A DNA stretch of 42,947 nucleotides from Microbacterium sp. Root53 (GTDB lineage: Bacteria > Actinomycetota > Actinomycetes > Actinomycetales > Microbacteriaceae). The translations under genes were made by a program, and so were the position numbers. Location: assembly GCF_001426925.1 (NCBI RefSeq), contig NZ_LMFR01000008.1, forward strand, positions 1 to 42,947, given 5' to 3'. The notes under the pieces were generated by a model. The model did no database searches, had not been told where the DNA came from, and saw nothing but the letters and a program-made list of their open reading frames with translations. This document shows, piece after piece, positions 15,531-25,905 of this stretch (position 1 is the first letter of the stretch; every line of letters begins with the position of its first letter).

Positions 15531-16424
15531 ATGACCGACCGGCTCGCCGCCGACACCGCGATGGGGGCGGTCACGCTGCGCGTGGCCGCTCTCGACGCGA
15601 TGATCCGCTACTACACGCAGGCCGTGCCGCTGACGGTCCTGCGGCACGACGGCCCCCGCGCGGTGCTCGGGCGCGGCGGCACGCCGGTGCTGGTGCTCGA
15701 GCACGCGCCCGAGCTGCGCCACGCCGGCCCCCGCGAGGCGGGTCTGTTCCACACCGCGATCCTGTTCGAGACCCAGGAGGCCCTCGCCGCCGCGGTCCAC
15801 TCGGTCTCGCGCCACGCCCCGGGCACGTTCACGGGCAGCTCGGACCACCTCGTGAGCCGGGCGTTCTACTTCACCGACCCCGAGGGCAACGGCGTCGAGC
15901 TGTACTGGGACCGCGACCGGTCGCTGTGGAGCTGGACCCACGGCCGCGTCGAGATGGACACGCTGTACCTGGACCCGAACGCCTTCCTGCGCGAGCACCT
16001 CACCGACGCCGCGATCGAGGATCCGGTGATCGGCGGTGCGCGCGTGGGTCACGTGCACCTGAGCGTCGGCGACGTCGCGACCGCACGCGAGTTCTACGTC
16101 GACCGGCTCGGGTTCGACACCACGTCGACGCTCGGCGACTCAGCGCTGTTCGTCAGCGCGGGCGGCTACCACCACCACATGGCGATGAACACGTGGCGCA
16201 GCCGCGGGGCCGGCCGGCGCCGGATGACCCTCGGCCTGGGACTCGTCGACATCGCCGTCCCGACGGCGGACGACCTCGGCGCGCTGGACGATCGGCTGCG
16301 GCACTTCGGCGTGCCGACCGCGCACGACGGACGGATGCTGTCGTTCGACGACCCGTGGGGCAACGCCGTGCGCGTTCTGCCTCCGGACGCCGCCGCCGAG
16401 GCGCCGCCCGCCGCCGCCCGCTGA
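15531..16424 (+). CDS. Two-domain VOC protein (CatE-like extradiol dioxygenase family)
   Basis: 297 residues with two tandem vicinal-oxygen-chelate modules: residues about 5-135 (VTLRVAALDAMIRYYTQ ... VSRAFYFTDPEGNGVELYWDR) and about 165-290 (VGHVHLSVGDVATAREFYVDRLGF ... MLSFDDPWGNAV). Candidate metal ligands are the His in GHVHL and the Glu in GVELYWD. The layout matches CatE/YfiE-type catechol-2,3-dioxygenases. ATG 15531 follows the reductase stop by two bases, and the frame is open far upstream without coding sense there. MarR, reductase and dioxygenase together resemble the quinone/catechol defence modules known from Bacillus MhqR. Confidence 0.87.
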   Translation: MTDRLAADTAMGAVTLRVAALDAMIRYYTQAVPLTVLRHDGPRAVLGRGGTPVLVLEHAPELRHAGPREAGLFHTAILFETQEALAAAVHSVSRHAPGTFTGSSDHLVSRAFYFTDPEGNGVELYWDRDRSLWSWTHGRVEMDTLYLDPNAFLREHLTDAAIEDPVIGGARVGHVHLSVGDVATAREFYVDRLGFDTTSTLGDSALFVSAGGYHHHMAMNTWRSRGAGRRRMTLGLGLVDIAVPTADDLGALDDRLRHFGVPTAHDGRMLSFDDPWGNAVRVLPPDAAAEAPPAAAR

Positions 16425-16517
16425 CCCGGACACGCCGCGCGCAGACCCTTGCCACGCGCGGCGCGGGGCGGCGAGACTGATCGCGACCCCGCCCGCCAGA
16501 CACGTCAGGAGTCCGCC

Positions 16518-16991
16518 GTGCCCGTGCTCAACCCGTATCTCCACTTCCACGACACCGCGCGCGAGGCGATGGAGTTCTACCAGTCGGTGTTCGGTGGCGA
16601 GCTCGAGATCGAGACGTTCGGCGAGAGCGAGATCGACCACCACCCGGACGACGCCGATCTCGTGCTGCACGCCGTGCTCGAGACGCCCGACGGCATGGTG
16701 CTGATGGCGAGCGACACCCCGCAGGGCGTGCCCTACGACGGCGCGGGCGGCCACTCGATCTCGATCAGCGGCGACGAGGAGGAGGACCTCACCGAGTGGT
16801 GGGAGGCCCTCTCGGAGGGCGGAACCATCGTGCTGCCGCTGTCCGAGCCCGACTGGGGCGGGCTGTTCGGCATGCTCACCGACCGCTTCGGCGTGAAGTG
16901 GATGATCTCGATCCTCGACGAGGAGGACTTCGAGGAGGACGAGGAGGACGACGACGAGGACTTCGAGGACCTCGAGGACGAGGAGCAGTAG
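16518..16991 (+). CDS. PhnB-like VOC family protein with acidic tail
   Basis: 157 residues. Residues 1-132 form a PhnB/DUF1338-like glyoxalase-fold protein: LNPYLHFHDTAREAMEFYQSVFGGELEI at the start, VLMASDTPQGVPY and DRFGVKWMISI at the end. Such proteins are structurally VOC but mostly of unknown activity. The last 25 residues are almost only Asp and Glu, an unusual addition for this family. GTG 16518 is the start, with CAGGAG seven bases upstream. A perfect dyad terminator follows. Confidence 0.88.
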   Translation: MPVLNPYLHFHDTAREAMEFYQSVFGGELEIETFGESEIDHHPDDADLVLHAVLETPDGMVLMASDTPQGVPYDGAGGHSISISGDEEEDLTEWWEALSEGGTIVLPLSEPDWGGLFGMLTDRFGVKWMISILDEEDFEEDEEDDDEDFEDLEDEEQ

Positions 16992-17004
16992 CGGCCGTCG
17001 CCCG

Positions 17005-17042
17005 AACGGATGAGGCGCCCCCGCGGGGGCGCCTCATCCGTT
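17005..17042. terminator. Perfect 38-bp dyad, bidirectional terminator
   Basis: An uninterrupted palindrome centred between 17023 and 17024, with a GGCGCCCCCGCGGGGGCGCC core and AACGGATGA arms. It lies between the convergent PhnB-like and aldo/keto reductase genes and ends two bases before the latter's stop codon. Confidence 0.9.
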
Positions 17043-17043
17043 C

Positions 17044-17883
17044 TCAGAACTCCTCGTGCGTGAGCGGGTCGCCGTCCCAGAGGCGTCCGCGCTCGAGGGC
17101 CGAGATCGCCTCGACGTGCTCGTCGTCGAGCGTGAAGTCGAACACGTCGGCGTTCTCGCGCTGGCGGTCCGGATCCGCCGACTTCGGGATGGGCGTCGAG
17201 CCGAGCTGCACGTGCCAGCGCAGCACGACCTGCGTCGGGCTCACCTGATACACCTCGGCGAGGTCGGTGATGAGCTGCTCGGTCAGCAGCTCGCTGCGCC
17301 GCGCGAGCGGGCTCCAGCTCTCGGTGCGGATGCCGTGCTCGGCGTGGAACGCGCGCAGCGCGGTCTGCGGGAAGTACGGGTGCAGCTCGACCTGGTTCAC
17401 GGCCGGGACGACGCCGGTCTCGTCGATCAGGCGCTGCAGCATCTCCTCGGTGAAGTTCGAGACGCCGACCGAGCGCACGAGCCCCTCGTCGCGCAGCGCG
17501 ATCATGCCCTTGAACGTGTCGACGTACTTGTCGACGCTCGGGTTGGGCCAGTGGATGAGCAGCAGGTCGATGCGGCCGAGGCCGATCGTGGCGTTGGACT
17601 CGCGGCCGCTCGCGATCGCCTCGTCGTAGCCGTGGTGGCGGCCGGGGATCTTCGTGGTGACGACGATCTCGTCGCGGTCGATCCCGCTGCGGCGCACGGC
17701 CTCGCCGACCTCGTGCTCGTTGCCGTAGTTGACCGCGGTGTCCAGCACGCGGTAGCCGGTCTGGATGCCGGCCTCGATGGCCGCGATGCCCTCCTCGCCG
17801 GTCAGCTTGTAGGTGCCGAGGCCGAGCTCGGCGAACGCGGTGCCGTCGTTGAGCGTGATCCGGGGGATGTCGATGGTCGCCAT
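17044..17883 (-). CDS. Aldo/keto reductase
   Basis: 279 residues of the AKR TIM-barrel family. The catalytic tetrad is visible: Asp and Tyr in VLDTAVNYGNE (near residues 48-54), Lys in VVTTKIPG and His in LLIHWP. The C-terminal NADPH-binding segment VLRWHVQLGSTPIPKSADPDRQREN is typical of the 2,5-diketo-D-gluconate reductase-like branch. A minus-strand TAGGCT -10 element (17890-17895) lies six bases before the ATG, making the transcript leaderless. The start region overlaps the 3' part of the small upstream frame, which does not change the call. Confidence 0.93.
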   Translation of the reverse strand: MATIDIPRITLNDGTAFAELGLGTYKLTGEEGIAAIEAGIQTGYRVLDTAVNYGNEHEVGEAVRRSGIDRDEIVVTTKIPGRHHGYDEAIASGRESNATIGLGRIDLLLIHWPNPSVDKYVDTFKGMIALRDEGLVRSVGVSNFTEEMLQRLIDETGVVPAVNQVELHPYFPQTALRAFHAEHGIRTESWSPLARRSELLTEQLITDLAEVYQVSPTQVVLRWHVQLGSTPIPKSADPDRQRENADVFDFTLDDEHVEAISALERGRLWDGDPLTHEEF

Positions 17884-18074
17884 GCCCCGAGCCTAACGGC
17901 GGGGACGGGCCGCACGCCCAGGTCGGCGACCAGCCAGCGCGCGATCGCGGTGTGGCCCGCGTCGGCGCCCTGACCCCCGTCGATCTCGGCGACCCAGTCC
18001 TCCCAGCCGCGGCCGGTGTTCGTGCGGGCCGTGGCGTCGTCCACCAGCGGCTGGTGGACCCATTCGGTGATCAT
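17802..18074 (-). CDS. Truncated DUF4287-like protein
   Basis: The first 50 or so residues (ARTNTGRGWEDWVAEIDGG ... HTAIARWLVADLGV) match the start of DUF4287-type domains, which normally continue with a WWAQ segment. Here the sequence runs instead into RPVPAVRLGAW and low-complexity residues read out of frame over the start of the aldo/keto reductase gene. The gene therefore looks cut short, by a deletion or frameshift near 17915. I place the start at ATG 18074, seven bases after a minus-strand TAGGCT (18082-18087), rather than at in-frame GTG 18080. It may still be expressed as a short protein. Confidence 0.5.
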   Translation of the reverse strand: MITEWVHQPLVDDATARTNTGRGWEDWVAEIDGGQGADAGHTAIARWLVADLGVRPVPAVRLGAWRPSTSPGSRSTTAPRSPSSASAPTS

Positions 18075-18084
18075 GCGCACGAGC

Positions 18085-19308
18085 CTACTGAGCGGGCGCC
18101 GGCGCCCCGCGGACCGCCAGGATCGCGTCGAGCAGCGCGTCGGCGACCTCGCGCTTGCTGCCGCTCGCGGTCGCGACGGGCGCGTCGTCCGGGCCGATGA
18201 CCGTGACCGTGTTGTCGGCGCGCTCGAAGCCCGCCTCCCAGCCGACCTCGTTGACCGCGAGCAGGTCGGCGCCCTTGCGGCGGCGCTTGCGGATGCCGCG
18301 CTCGAGCACGGTCTCGTCGGCGGTCGGCATCTCGGCCGCGAAGCCCACGACGGTCTGGCCCGGACGGCGCGCGGCCGCGAGCCCGCTGAGGATGTCGGCG
18401 TTCTCGACCAGCTCGAGCGTGGGCTTGCCGTCCTCCTTGGCCAGCTTGTGGTCGGCCACGTCGGCGACGCGATAGTCGGCCACCGCGGCGGTCATCACGA
18501 TCACGTCCGCGTCGCCGGCGAGGGCGGTCATCCGCTCCCCCAGCTCGGCGGCCGTGCCGGCCCGCTCGATCCGGATGCCCGGATGCGCGACCGCGGGCGC
18601 CGCGACCGACTCGTCGACGTGCGCGGCGACCAGCGTGACCTCGGCGCCGCGATCCGCGGCGGCGAGCGCGATGGCGACACCCTGCCGGCCGCTCGACCGG
18701 TTGCCGAGGAAGCGGACGGGATCGATGGGCTCGCGCGTGCCGCCCGTCGAGACCACGAAGCGCAGGCCCGCGAGATCGCGCCGCGACTGCAGGATCCGGC
18801 CGATCTCGGCGTGGATGGCCTCGGGCTCGCTCATCCGGCCGGGGCCGACGTCGTCGCCCGTCAGCTGCCCGCTGTCGGGACCGATCATCCGGATGCCGCG
18901 CGCGGCGAGCGTCGCGATGTTCGCCTGCGTGGCCGCGTGCTGCCACATCTCGGTGTGCATCGCGGGAGCGATCAGCACGGGCGCGCGCGTGGCGAGCAGC
19001 GTCGTGCCGAGCAGGTCGCCCGCCAGGCCCGCGGCCATCTTCGCGATCGTGTTCGCCGAGGCAGGGGCGACGACCACGAGGTCGGCGTTCTGGCCGAGCG
19101 CGACGTGCCGCACCTGCGCCACGTCGTCGTGCACCGACGTCGTCACGGGGTGGCGGCTGATCGCCTCCCACGTCGGCTGACCGACGAAGCGCAGCGCATC
19201 GTCGGTCGGCACGACGTGCACCTCGTGCCCGTCCTTCACCAGCAGCCGCACGAGCTGCACGGTCTTGTACGCGGCGATGCCGCCGGTCACGCCCACGACG
19301 ATGTTCAC
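18085..19308 (-). CDS. coaBC: Bifunctional phosphopantothenoylcysteine decarboxylase/phosphopantothenate-cysteine ligase
   Basis: 407 residues that catalyse two steps of coenzyme A synthesis. Residues 1-180 are the FMN decarboxylase CoaC: VVGVTGGIAAYKT, PASANTIAKMAAGLAGDLL and the active-site block APAMHTEMW. Residues about 185-400 are the ligase CoaB: VVSTGGTREPIDPVRFLGNRSSG, MTAAVADYR and VGFAAE. I prefer GTG 19308 to the in-frame GTG 19326 because a minus-strand CACAAT (19315-19320) lies six bases upstream of it, and the protein then begins MNIVVGVTGG as usual for the family. Confidence 0.95.
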   Translation of the reverse strand: MNIVVGVTGGIAAYKTVQLVRLLVKDGHEVHVVPTDDALRFVGQPTWEAISRHPVTTSVHDDVAQVRHVALGQNADLVVVAPASANTIAKMAAGLAGDLLGTTLLATRAPVLIAPAMHTEMWQHAATQANIATLAARGIRMIGPDSGQLTGDDVGPGRMSEPEAIHAEIGRILQSRRDLAGLRFVVSTGGTREPIDPVRFLGNRSSGRQGVAIALAAADRGAEVTLVAAHVDESVAAPAVAHPGIRIERAGTAAELGERMTALAGDADVIVMTAAVADYRVADVADHKLAKEDGKPTLELVENADILSGLAAARRPGQTVVGFAAEMPTADETVLERGIRKRRRKGADLLAVNEVGWEAGFERADNTVTVIGPDDAPVATASGSKREVADALLDAILAVRGAPAPAQ

Positions 19309-19355
19309 GCCTTCATTGTGGCTCACGCGCCTCGACGCCCCGCGGCATCACCCTG

Positions 19356-19422
19356 TGGTCGTCGAGCGGAGCGAAGAAGGAGCGGAGTCGAAACGGGTTG
19401 AGCGAGCGCAGCGAGTCGAAGC
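19356..19422 (-). repeat. Intergenic repeat, inverted copy with a variant second unit
   Basis: TGGTCGTCGAGCGGAGC...GGAGTCGAAACGG is the reverse complement of the repeat seen at 5453, 5514 and 11834. It is followed at once by GTTGAGCGAGCGCAGCGAGTCGAAG, a shorter relative. It lies between the divergent coaBC and TANGO2/NRDE genes. Confidence 0.75.
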
Positions 19423-19453
19423 CGAGCCCCGTCCCGGGCCCGAGAATGGATCC

Positions 19454-20164
19454 ATGTGCACCGTGATCGTCCGCGTCCCGGAGTCGTCGGCGGAGCCCGT
19501 GCGCCTGCTCGCGGTGCGGGACGAGGATCCGAACCGGCCGTGGAACCCGCTCGGCGCGTGGTGGCCGGACCGGCCCGGGCTCGTGGGCGTGCAGGACCGG
19601 CTCGCGGGCGGCGCCTGGCTCGCCGCCGAGGGCGGCCGGCTGGCGGTGCTCCTGAACCGGGCGGGGTACCCCGAGGGACTGGATGCCGCCGAGCTCGAGT
19701 CGCGCGGCGGGATCGTGCTGGCCTCGGTCGCCGGGTCGTCGCCCGAGGGCGCGCCGCGCACGCTCGGGTTCAACCTGGTCGAGGTCGACGGCGCCGAGGT
19801 GCGGGTGACGTCCTGGGACGGTGCCGAGCTGCGCCGCGAGACCCTCGCCCCGGGCACGCACATGCTGGCGCACGACGGCGTCGACGACCCCGCGACCCCG
19901 CGCATCGCGGCGTGGCATGAGGCCTTCGAGCAGGCCCCGACCGACGGGGACGCCGCCTGGTGGCGCCCGTGGCTCGACGTGCTGGGCCGCACGGCCGAGC
20001 TGCCGCCGACCGATGACCGCGCGATCGTGCGCGACAACCATCCGCACGGCTACCCGACCGTGTCGCTGCTCGCGTGCGTCGCGTCGATCCAGGACGGCCG
20101 CGCGGATGTGCGCTACGCGCCGCTGGACCGTCCCGGTCTCTGGAACCCGCTCGCCTTCGACTGA
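19454..20164 (+). CDS. NRDE/TANGO2 family protein
   Basis: 236 residues beginning MCTVIVRV with the invariant Cys2 of the family, followed by LAVRDEDPNRPWNPLGAWWPDRPGLVGVQDRLAGGAWLAA and AVLLNRAGYP, the conserved NRDE-type core. Relatives include eukaryotic TANGO2, linked to haem and lipid trafficking, but no bacterial activity is established. A GAGAAT hexamer (19442-19447) lies six bases before the ATG, consistent with leaderless transcription. It is divergent from coaBC across an intergenic repeat. Confidence 0.8.
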   Translation: MCTVIVRVPESSAEPVRLLAVRDEDPNRPWNPLGAWWPDRPGLVGVQDRLAGGAWLAAEGGRLAVLLNRAGYPEGLDAAELESRGGIVLASVAGSSPEGAPRTLGFNLVEVDGAEVRVTSWDGAELRRETLAPGTHMLAHDGVDDPATPRIAAWHEAFEQAPTDGDAAWWRPWLDVLGRTAELPPTDDRAIVRDNHPHGYPTVSLLACVASIQDGRADVRYAPLDRPGLWNPLAFD

Positions 20165-20177
20165 CGCACGGCCCGAT

Positions 20178-20206
20178 TTGCGCCGACTCCCGGCGCTCGT
20201 GATACA
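20178..20206 (+). promoter_or_regulatory. Promoter of the thiC operon
   Basis: TTGCGC (20178-20183), a 17-bp spacer and GATACA (20201-20206) predict a transcript start near 20213, just before the TPP aptamer. Confidence 0.55.
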
Positions 20207-20216
20207 CATGTCCTGA

Positions 20217-23122
<2,906 letters not shown>

Positions 23123-23128
23123 CCCGCG

Positions 23129-23938
23129 ATGACGACGCTCGTCGCTCCGCGCCCGCTCGCGGCCGCCGCGCCGGCACGGTCCGGGTGGCGCCCCGTGCGC
23201 CGCGCGGCCGTGCCGGTGGGCCTGGTGGCGGCGTGGGCGCTCGTGTCGGCGGCAGGATGGGCGCCCGCCGCCGTGCTCCCCGGCCCCGGCGCGGTGGTCG
23301 CCGCCGCGGCCGAGATCGCCGGATCCGGCATGCTCGGCACGTACCTGCAGGCGTCGCTGCTGCGCATCGCGGCGGGCGTCGGGGTCGGCGCCGGTGCGGG
23401 ACTCGTGCTCGGGCTCCTCGCCGGGGTCTCGACGCTCGGCGAGGAGCTCGTCGACTCGACCCTGCAGATCCTGCGCGCCGTGCCGTTCCTCGCGATGATC
23501 CCGCTGTTCATCGCGTGGTTCGGCATCGACGAGCCGTTCAAGGTCGCGGTGATCGCGTTCGCGGTCGTGGTGCCGATGTACACCTACACGTTCCTCGCCG
23601 TGCGGGCGATCGACGCGAAGGTCCTCGAGGCCGCGCGCTGCTTCGGCGTGACCGGCGCGCGGCTCGTGGCGGGCGTCGTCCTGCCCCAGGCGCTGCCGGG
23701 CATCCTGATGGCGGTGCGCGTGTGCCTCGCGGTCGCCGTCACCGCCCTCGTCGCGGCCGAGAACGTCGGCACGCGCGAGGGCATCGGCTACCTGGTCGCG
23801 ATGGCGCGCGAGTACAACCGCGTCGACCACCTGTTCGTGTGCCTCGTGCTGTACGCGCTGCTCGGGGTCGCGTTCGACGCGCTCGTGCGGGTAGCGGAGG
23901 CGGCGCTGCTGCCGTGGCGGCCGCGGGTGGCGCGGTGA
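23129..23938 (+). CDS. ABC transporter permease, likely thiamine-precursor uptake (ThiX-like)
   Basis: 269 residues with six hydrophobic helices and the BPD_transp_1 coupling motif KVLEAARCFGVTGARLVAGVVLPQALPGI (EAA---G form) near residue 170. The family is that of SsuC/ThiX permeases. It starts six bases after the binding-protein gene and ends in a GTGA overlap with the ATPase gene, so all three subunits are made together with ThiC. Confidence 0.9.
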   Translation: MTTLVAPRPLAAAAPARSGWRPVRRAAVPVGLVAAWALVSAAGWAPAAVLPGPGAVVAAAAEIAGSGMLGTYLQASLLRIAAGVGVGAGAGLVLGLLAGVSTLGEELVDSTLQILRAVPFLAMIPLFIAWFGIDEPFKVAVIAFAVVVPMYTYTFLAVRAIDAKVLEAARCFGVTGARLVAGVVLPQALPGILMAVRVCLAVAVTALVAAENVGTREGIGYLVAMAREYNRVDHLFVCLVLYALLGVAFDALVRVAEAALLPWRPRVAR

Positions 23939-24666
23939 GCGCGGGCGCGGCGGTGTCGACCGTCGCGATGGAGACCGCCGCGGCATGCATCACGGGGCTG
24001 CGCAAGCAGTACGCCGGGCGTGCCGTGCTCGACGGCCTCGACCTGACGCTCCGGCGCCGCGAGTTCACGGTGCTGCTCGGGCCGAGCGGCACCGGCAAGT
24101 CGACGCTGCTGCGCATCCTGCAGGGGCTGGAGGCGCCCGACGCCGGCGCGGTGCGCGTGCCGCCGAGGGTGACGAGTGTGTTCCAGGAGCCGCGGCTCGT
24201 GCTGTCGCTGCGCGTGCTCGGCAACGTGACGCTCGGCCTCCCGCGCACGGCGCCCCACCGCGCGGCGGCGCGCGAGGCGCTCGCCGAAGTGGGCCTCGCC
24301 GGCCGCGAGCGGGACTGGCCCGCGACTCTGTCGGGCGGCGAGGCGCAGCGCGTGGCGCTCGCCCGGGCGCTGGTGCGGGATCCCGAGCTGCTGCTGCTCG
24401 ACGAGCCGTTCGCCGCGCTCGACGCCCTGACGCGCCGCCGGATGCACGGCACGGTCGCCGAGCTGGTCGCCCGCCACGCGCCGGCCGTGCTCATGGTCAC
24501 GCACGACGTCGACGAGGCGATCGCCCTCGCCGACCGGATCCTGGTGCTGCGGGACGGCCGGCTGGTCGCCGACGAGGCCGTCGACGAGGCAGGGGACGCG
24601 GGCGCCCTGCGCCGTCGCATCCTCGGCCTGCTCGGCGCGGACCCCGCCCCCGGCGAGCCGACGTAG
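23935..24666 (+). CDS. ABC transporter ATP-binding protein, likely thiamine-precursor uptake (ThiZ-like)
   Basis: 243 residues with Walker A GPSGTGKST, a Q-loop in SVFQEPRL, signature LSGGEAQR, Walker B LLLLDEP and the switch His in VTHDVDEA. The family is the SsuB/TauB/ThiZ group. The start is GTG 23935 in a GTGA overlap with the permease stop; an ATG 33 bases further in is a weaker choice. It closes the TPP-controlled operon, ten bases before the leaderless DUF1992 gene. Confidence 0.92.
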   Translation: MSAGAAVSTVAMETAAACITGLRKQYAGRAVLDGLDLTLRRREFTVLLGPSGTGKSTLLRILQGLEAPDAGAVRVPPRVTSVFQEPRLVLSLRVLGNVTLGLPRTAPHRAAAREALAEVGLAGRERDWPATLSGGEAQRVALARALVRDPELLLLDEPFAALDALTRRRMHGTVAELVARHAPAVLMVTHDVDEAIALADRILVLRDGRLVADEAVDEAGDAGALRRRILGLLGADPAPGEPT

Positions 24667-24675
24667 CCTGGAGGG

Positions 24676-25254
24676 GTGGGCGATCGGCCGGATCCGCGTC
24701 AGGAGGCGGCCCGCTACCTCGCGGAGCGGGACCTGCCGCCGGAGCAGCGCGGCCAGAGCGAGGAGCGCACGCCGACCTGGTCGACGCCCGAGGAGCGCGC
24801 GGCCGTCGTCGAGCAGGCGATCCAGCAGGCCATCCGCCGCGGCGACTTCGACGACCTCCCCGGCGCCGGCAAGCCCCTGACGGGCCTCGGCCAGAGCCAC
24901 GACCCGGACTGGTGGATCCGGCAGAAGATCGAGCGCGAGAACCTGCGCGGGCTCGCGCCGCCCGCCCTCGCCCTGCGGGTCGAGGACGCCGAGCTCACCG
25001 AGCGGCTCGACGGAATGCACCGCGAGAGCGACGTGCGCGAGACGCTCGAGGACTTCAACCGGCGCGTGAAGTACGCGCGGCTGCAGCTGCTCGGCGGCCC
25101 GCCGGTCGTGACCGCGCTGCGCGACGTCGACGCCGAGGTCGCCGCGTGGCACGAGCGCCGCGAGGCCCGCGCCTGCGCCGCGCGCGAGGCCGCCGCCCGC
25201 GCCGAGGCCGAGGCGCCCCGCCGCCGCGGCTTCTGGCGCCGCCGCGCGCGCTGA
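24676..25254 (+). CDS. DUF1992 (DnaJC28-like) protein
   Basis: 192 residues. The core VVEQAIQQAIRRGDFDDLPGAGKPLTG is the DUF1992 signature, followed by DPDWWIRQKIERENL. A basic C-terminal tail (RRRGFWRRRAR) follows an Ala/Glu-rich helix. The domain also occurs in eukaryotic DnaJ homologue C28; its role is unknown. The start is GTG 24676, six bases after a TAGCCT element (24664-24669) that overlaps the end of the ATPase gene, so the gene has its own leaderless promoter. Confidence 0.88.
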   Translation: MGDRPDPRQEAARYLAERDLPPEQRGQSEERTPTWSTPEERAAVVEQAIQQAIRRGDFDDLPGAGKPLTGLGQSHDPDWWIRQKIERENLRGLAPPALALRVEDAELTERLDGMHRESDVRETLEDFNRRVKYARLQLLGGPPVVTALRDVDAEVAAWHERREARACAAREAAARAEAEAPRRRGFWRRRAR

Positions 25255-25399
25255 GCCGGCTCGAGTACACGAAGTCTGGTGTGTATTCGGCGGCCGCCCC
25301 GCCCGCGAGGAGAAACAGCTTATCTTTCTTCCGGCGCGCCGAGACGCGTCGCCAGCATGAGTCCTGTCGGCCCGCCGGGGGCCGGGAAAGAGGACTCCT

Positions 25400-25894
25400 G
25401 TGAAGATCATGAAGCGACTCGCGGCCCTGGCCGCCGCGCTGCTCGTCGGCCTCTCGGTGCTCATGGCGAGCCCCGCGACCGCCGCGCAGCCCGCCACCCC
25501 GACGACCGCCGCCGCGTCGCTCACCGGCGCCGGCGCGGTCGCCGCGATCGGATCGCGCATCCTCCCGATGGAGGCCGGCGAGGGCCACGTCTCGATCCCC
25601 GCCCGCTACGTCTACAACCCGAACACGACCTACCAGCGCACGCTGCACGACTACTGCACCAAGTCCCCCGACGCGTTCGGCTCGGCCGACTTCCGCGGCC
25701 CGTGCGCCCGCCACGACCTCTGCATCATGGACCGCGACGTCTCGCGCGCCACGTGCGACAGCCGCTTCCTCTCGAACCTCCGACAGGAGTGCAACCACGC
25801 GTACGACCGCTGGTGGGAGAGCGGCACGCGCGCGACGTGCAACGCCACGGCCTACACCTATTACGGCGTGGTGCGCGCGTCGACCTGGTTCTAG
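25400..25894 (+). CDS. Secreted phospholipase A2 (prokaryotic type)
   Basis: 164 residues. A Sec signal peptide (KRLAALAAALLVGLSVLM, cleavage near ATAA) is followed by a spacer and the prokaryotic PLA2 core. FRGPCARHDLCIMDR contains the catalytic His-Asp pair within C-x2-HDLC, and LHDYCTKSPDAFG, LRQECNHAYDRWW and ATCNATAYTYYGVV supply the usual Cys and helix pattern. It should hydrolyse sn-2 ester bonds of phospholipids outside the cell. The start is GTG 25400 with AGAGGA seven bases upstream; ATG 25409 is possible. Convergent with the TetR gene. Confidence 0.88.
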   Translation: MKIMKRLAALAAALLVGLSVLMASPATAAQPATPTTAAASLTGAGAVAAIGSRILPMEAGEGHVSIPARYVYNPNTTYQRTLHDYCTKSPDAFGSADFRGPCARHDLCIMDRDVSRATCDSRFLSNLRQECNHAYDRWWESGTRATCNATAYTYYGVVRASTWF

Positions 25895-25905
25895 GGCGTC
25901 CGCCG

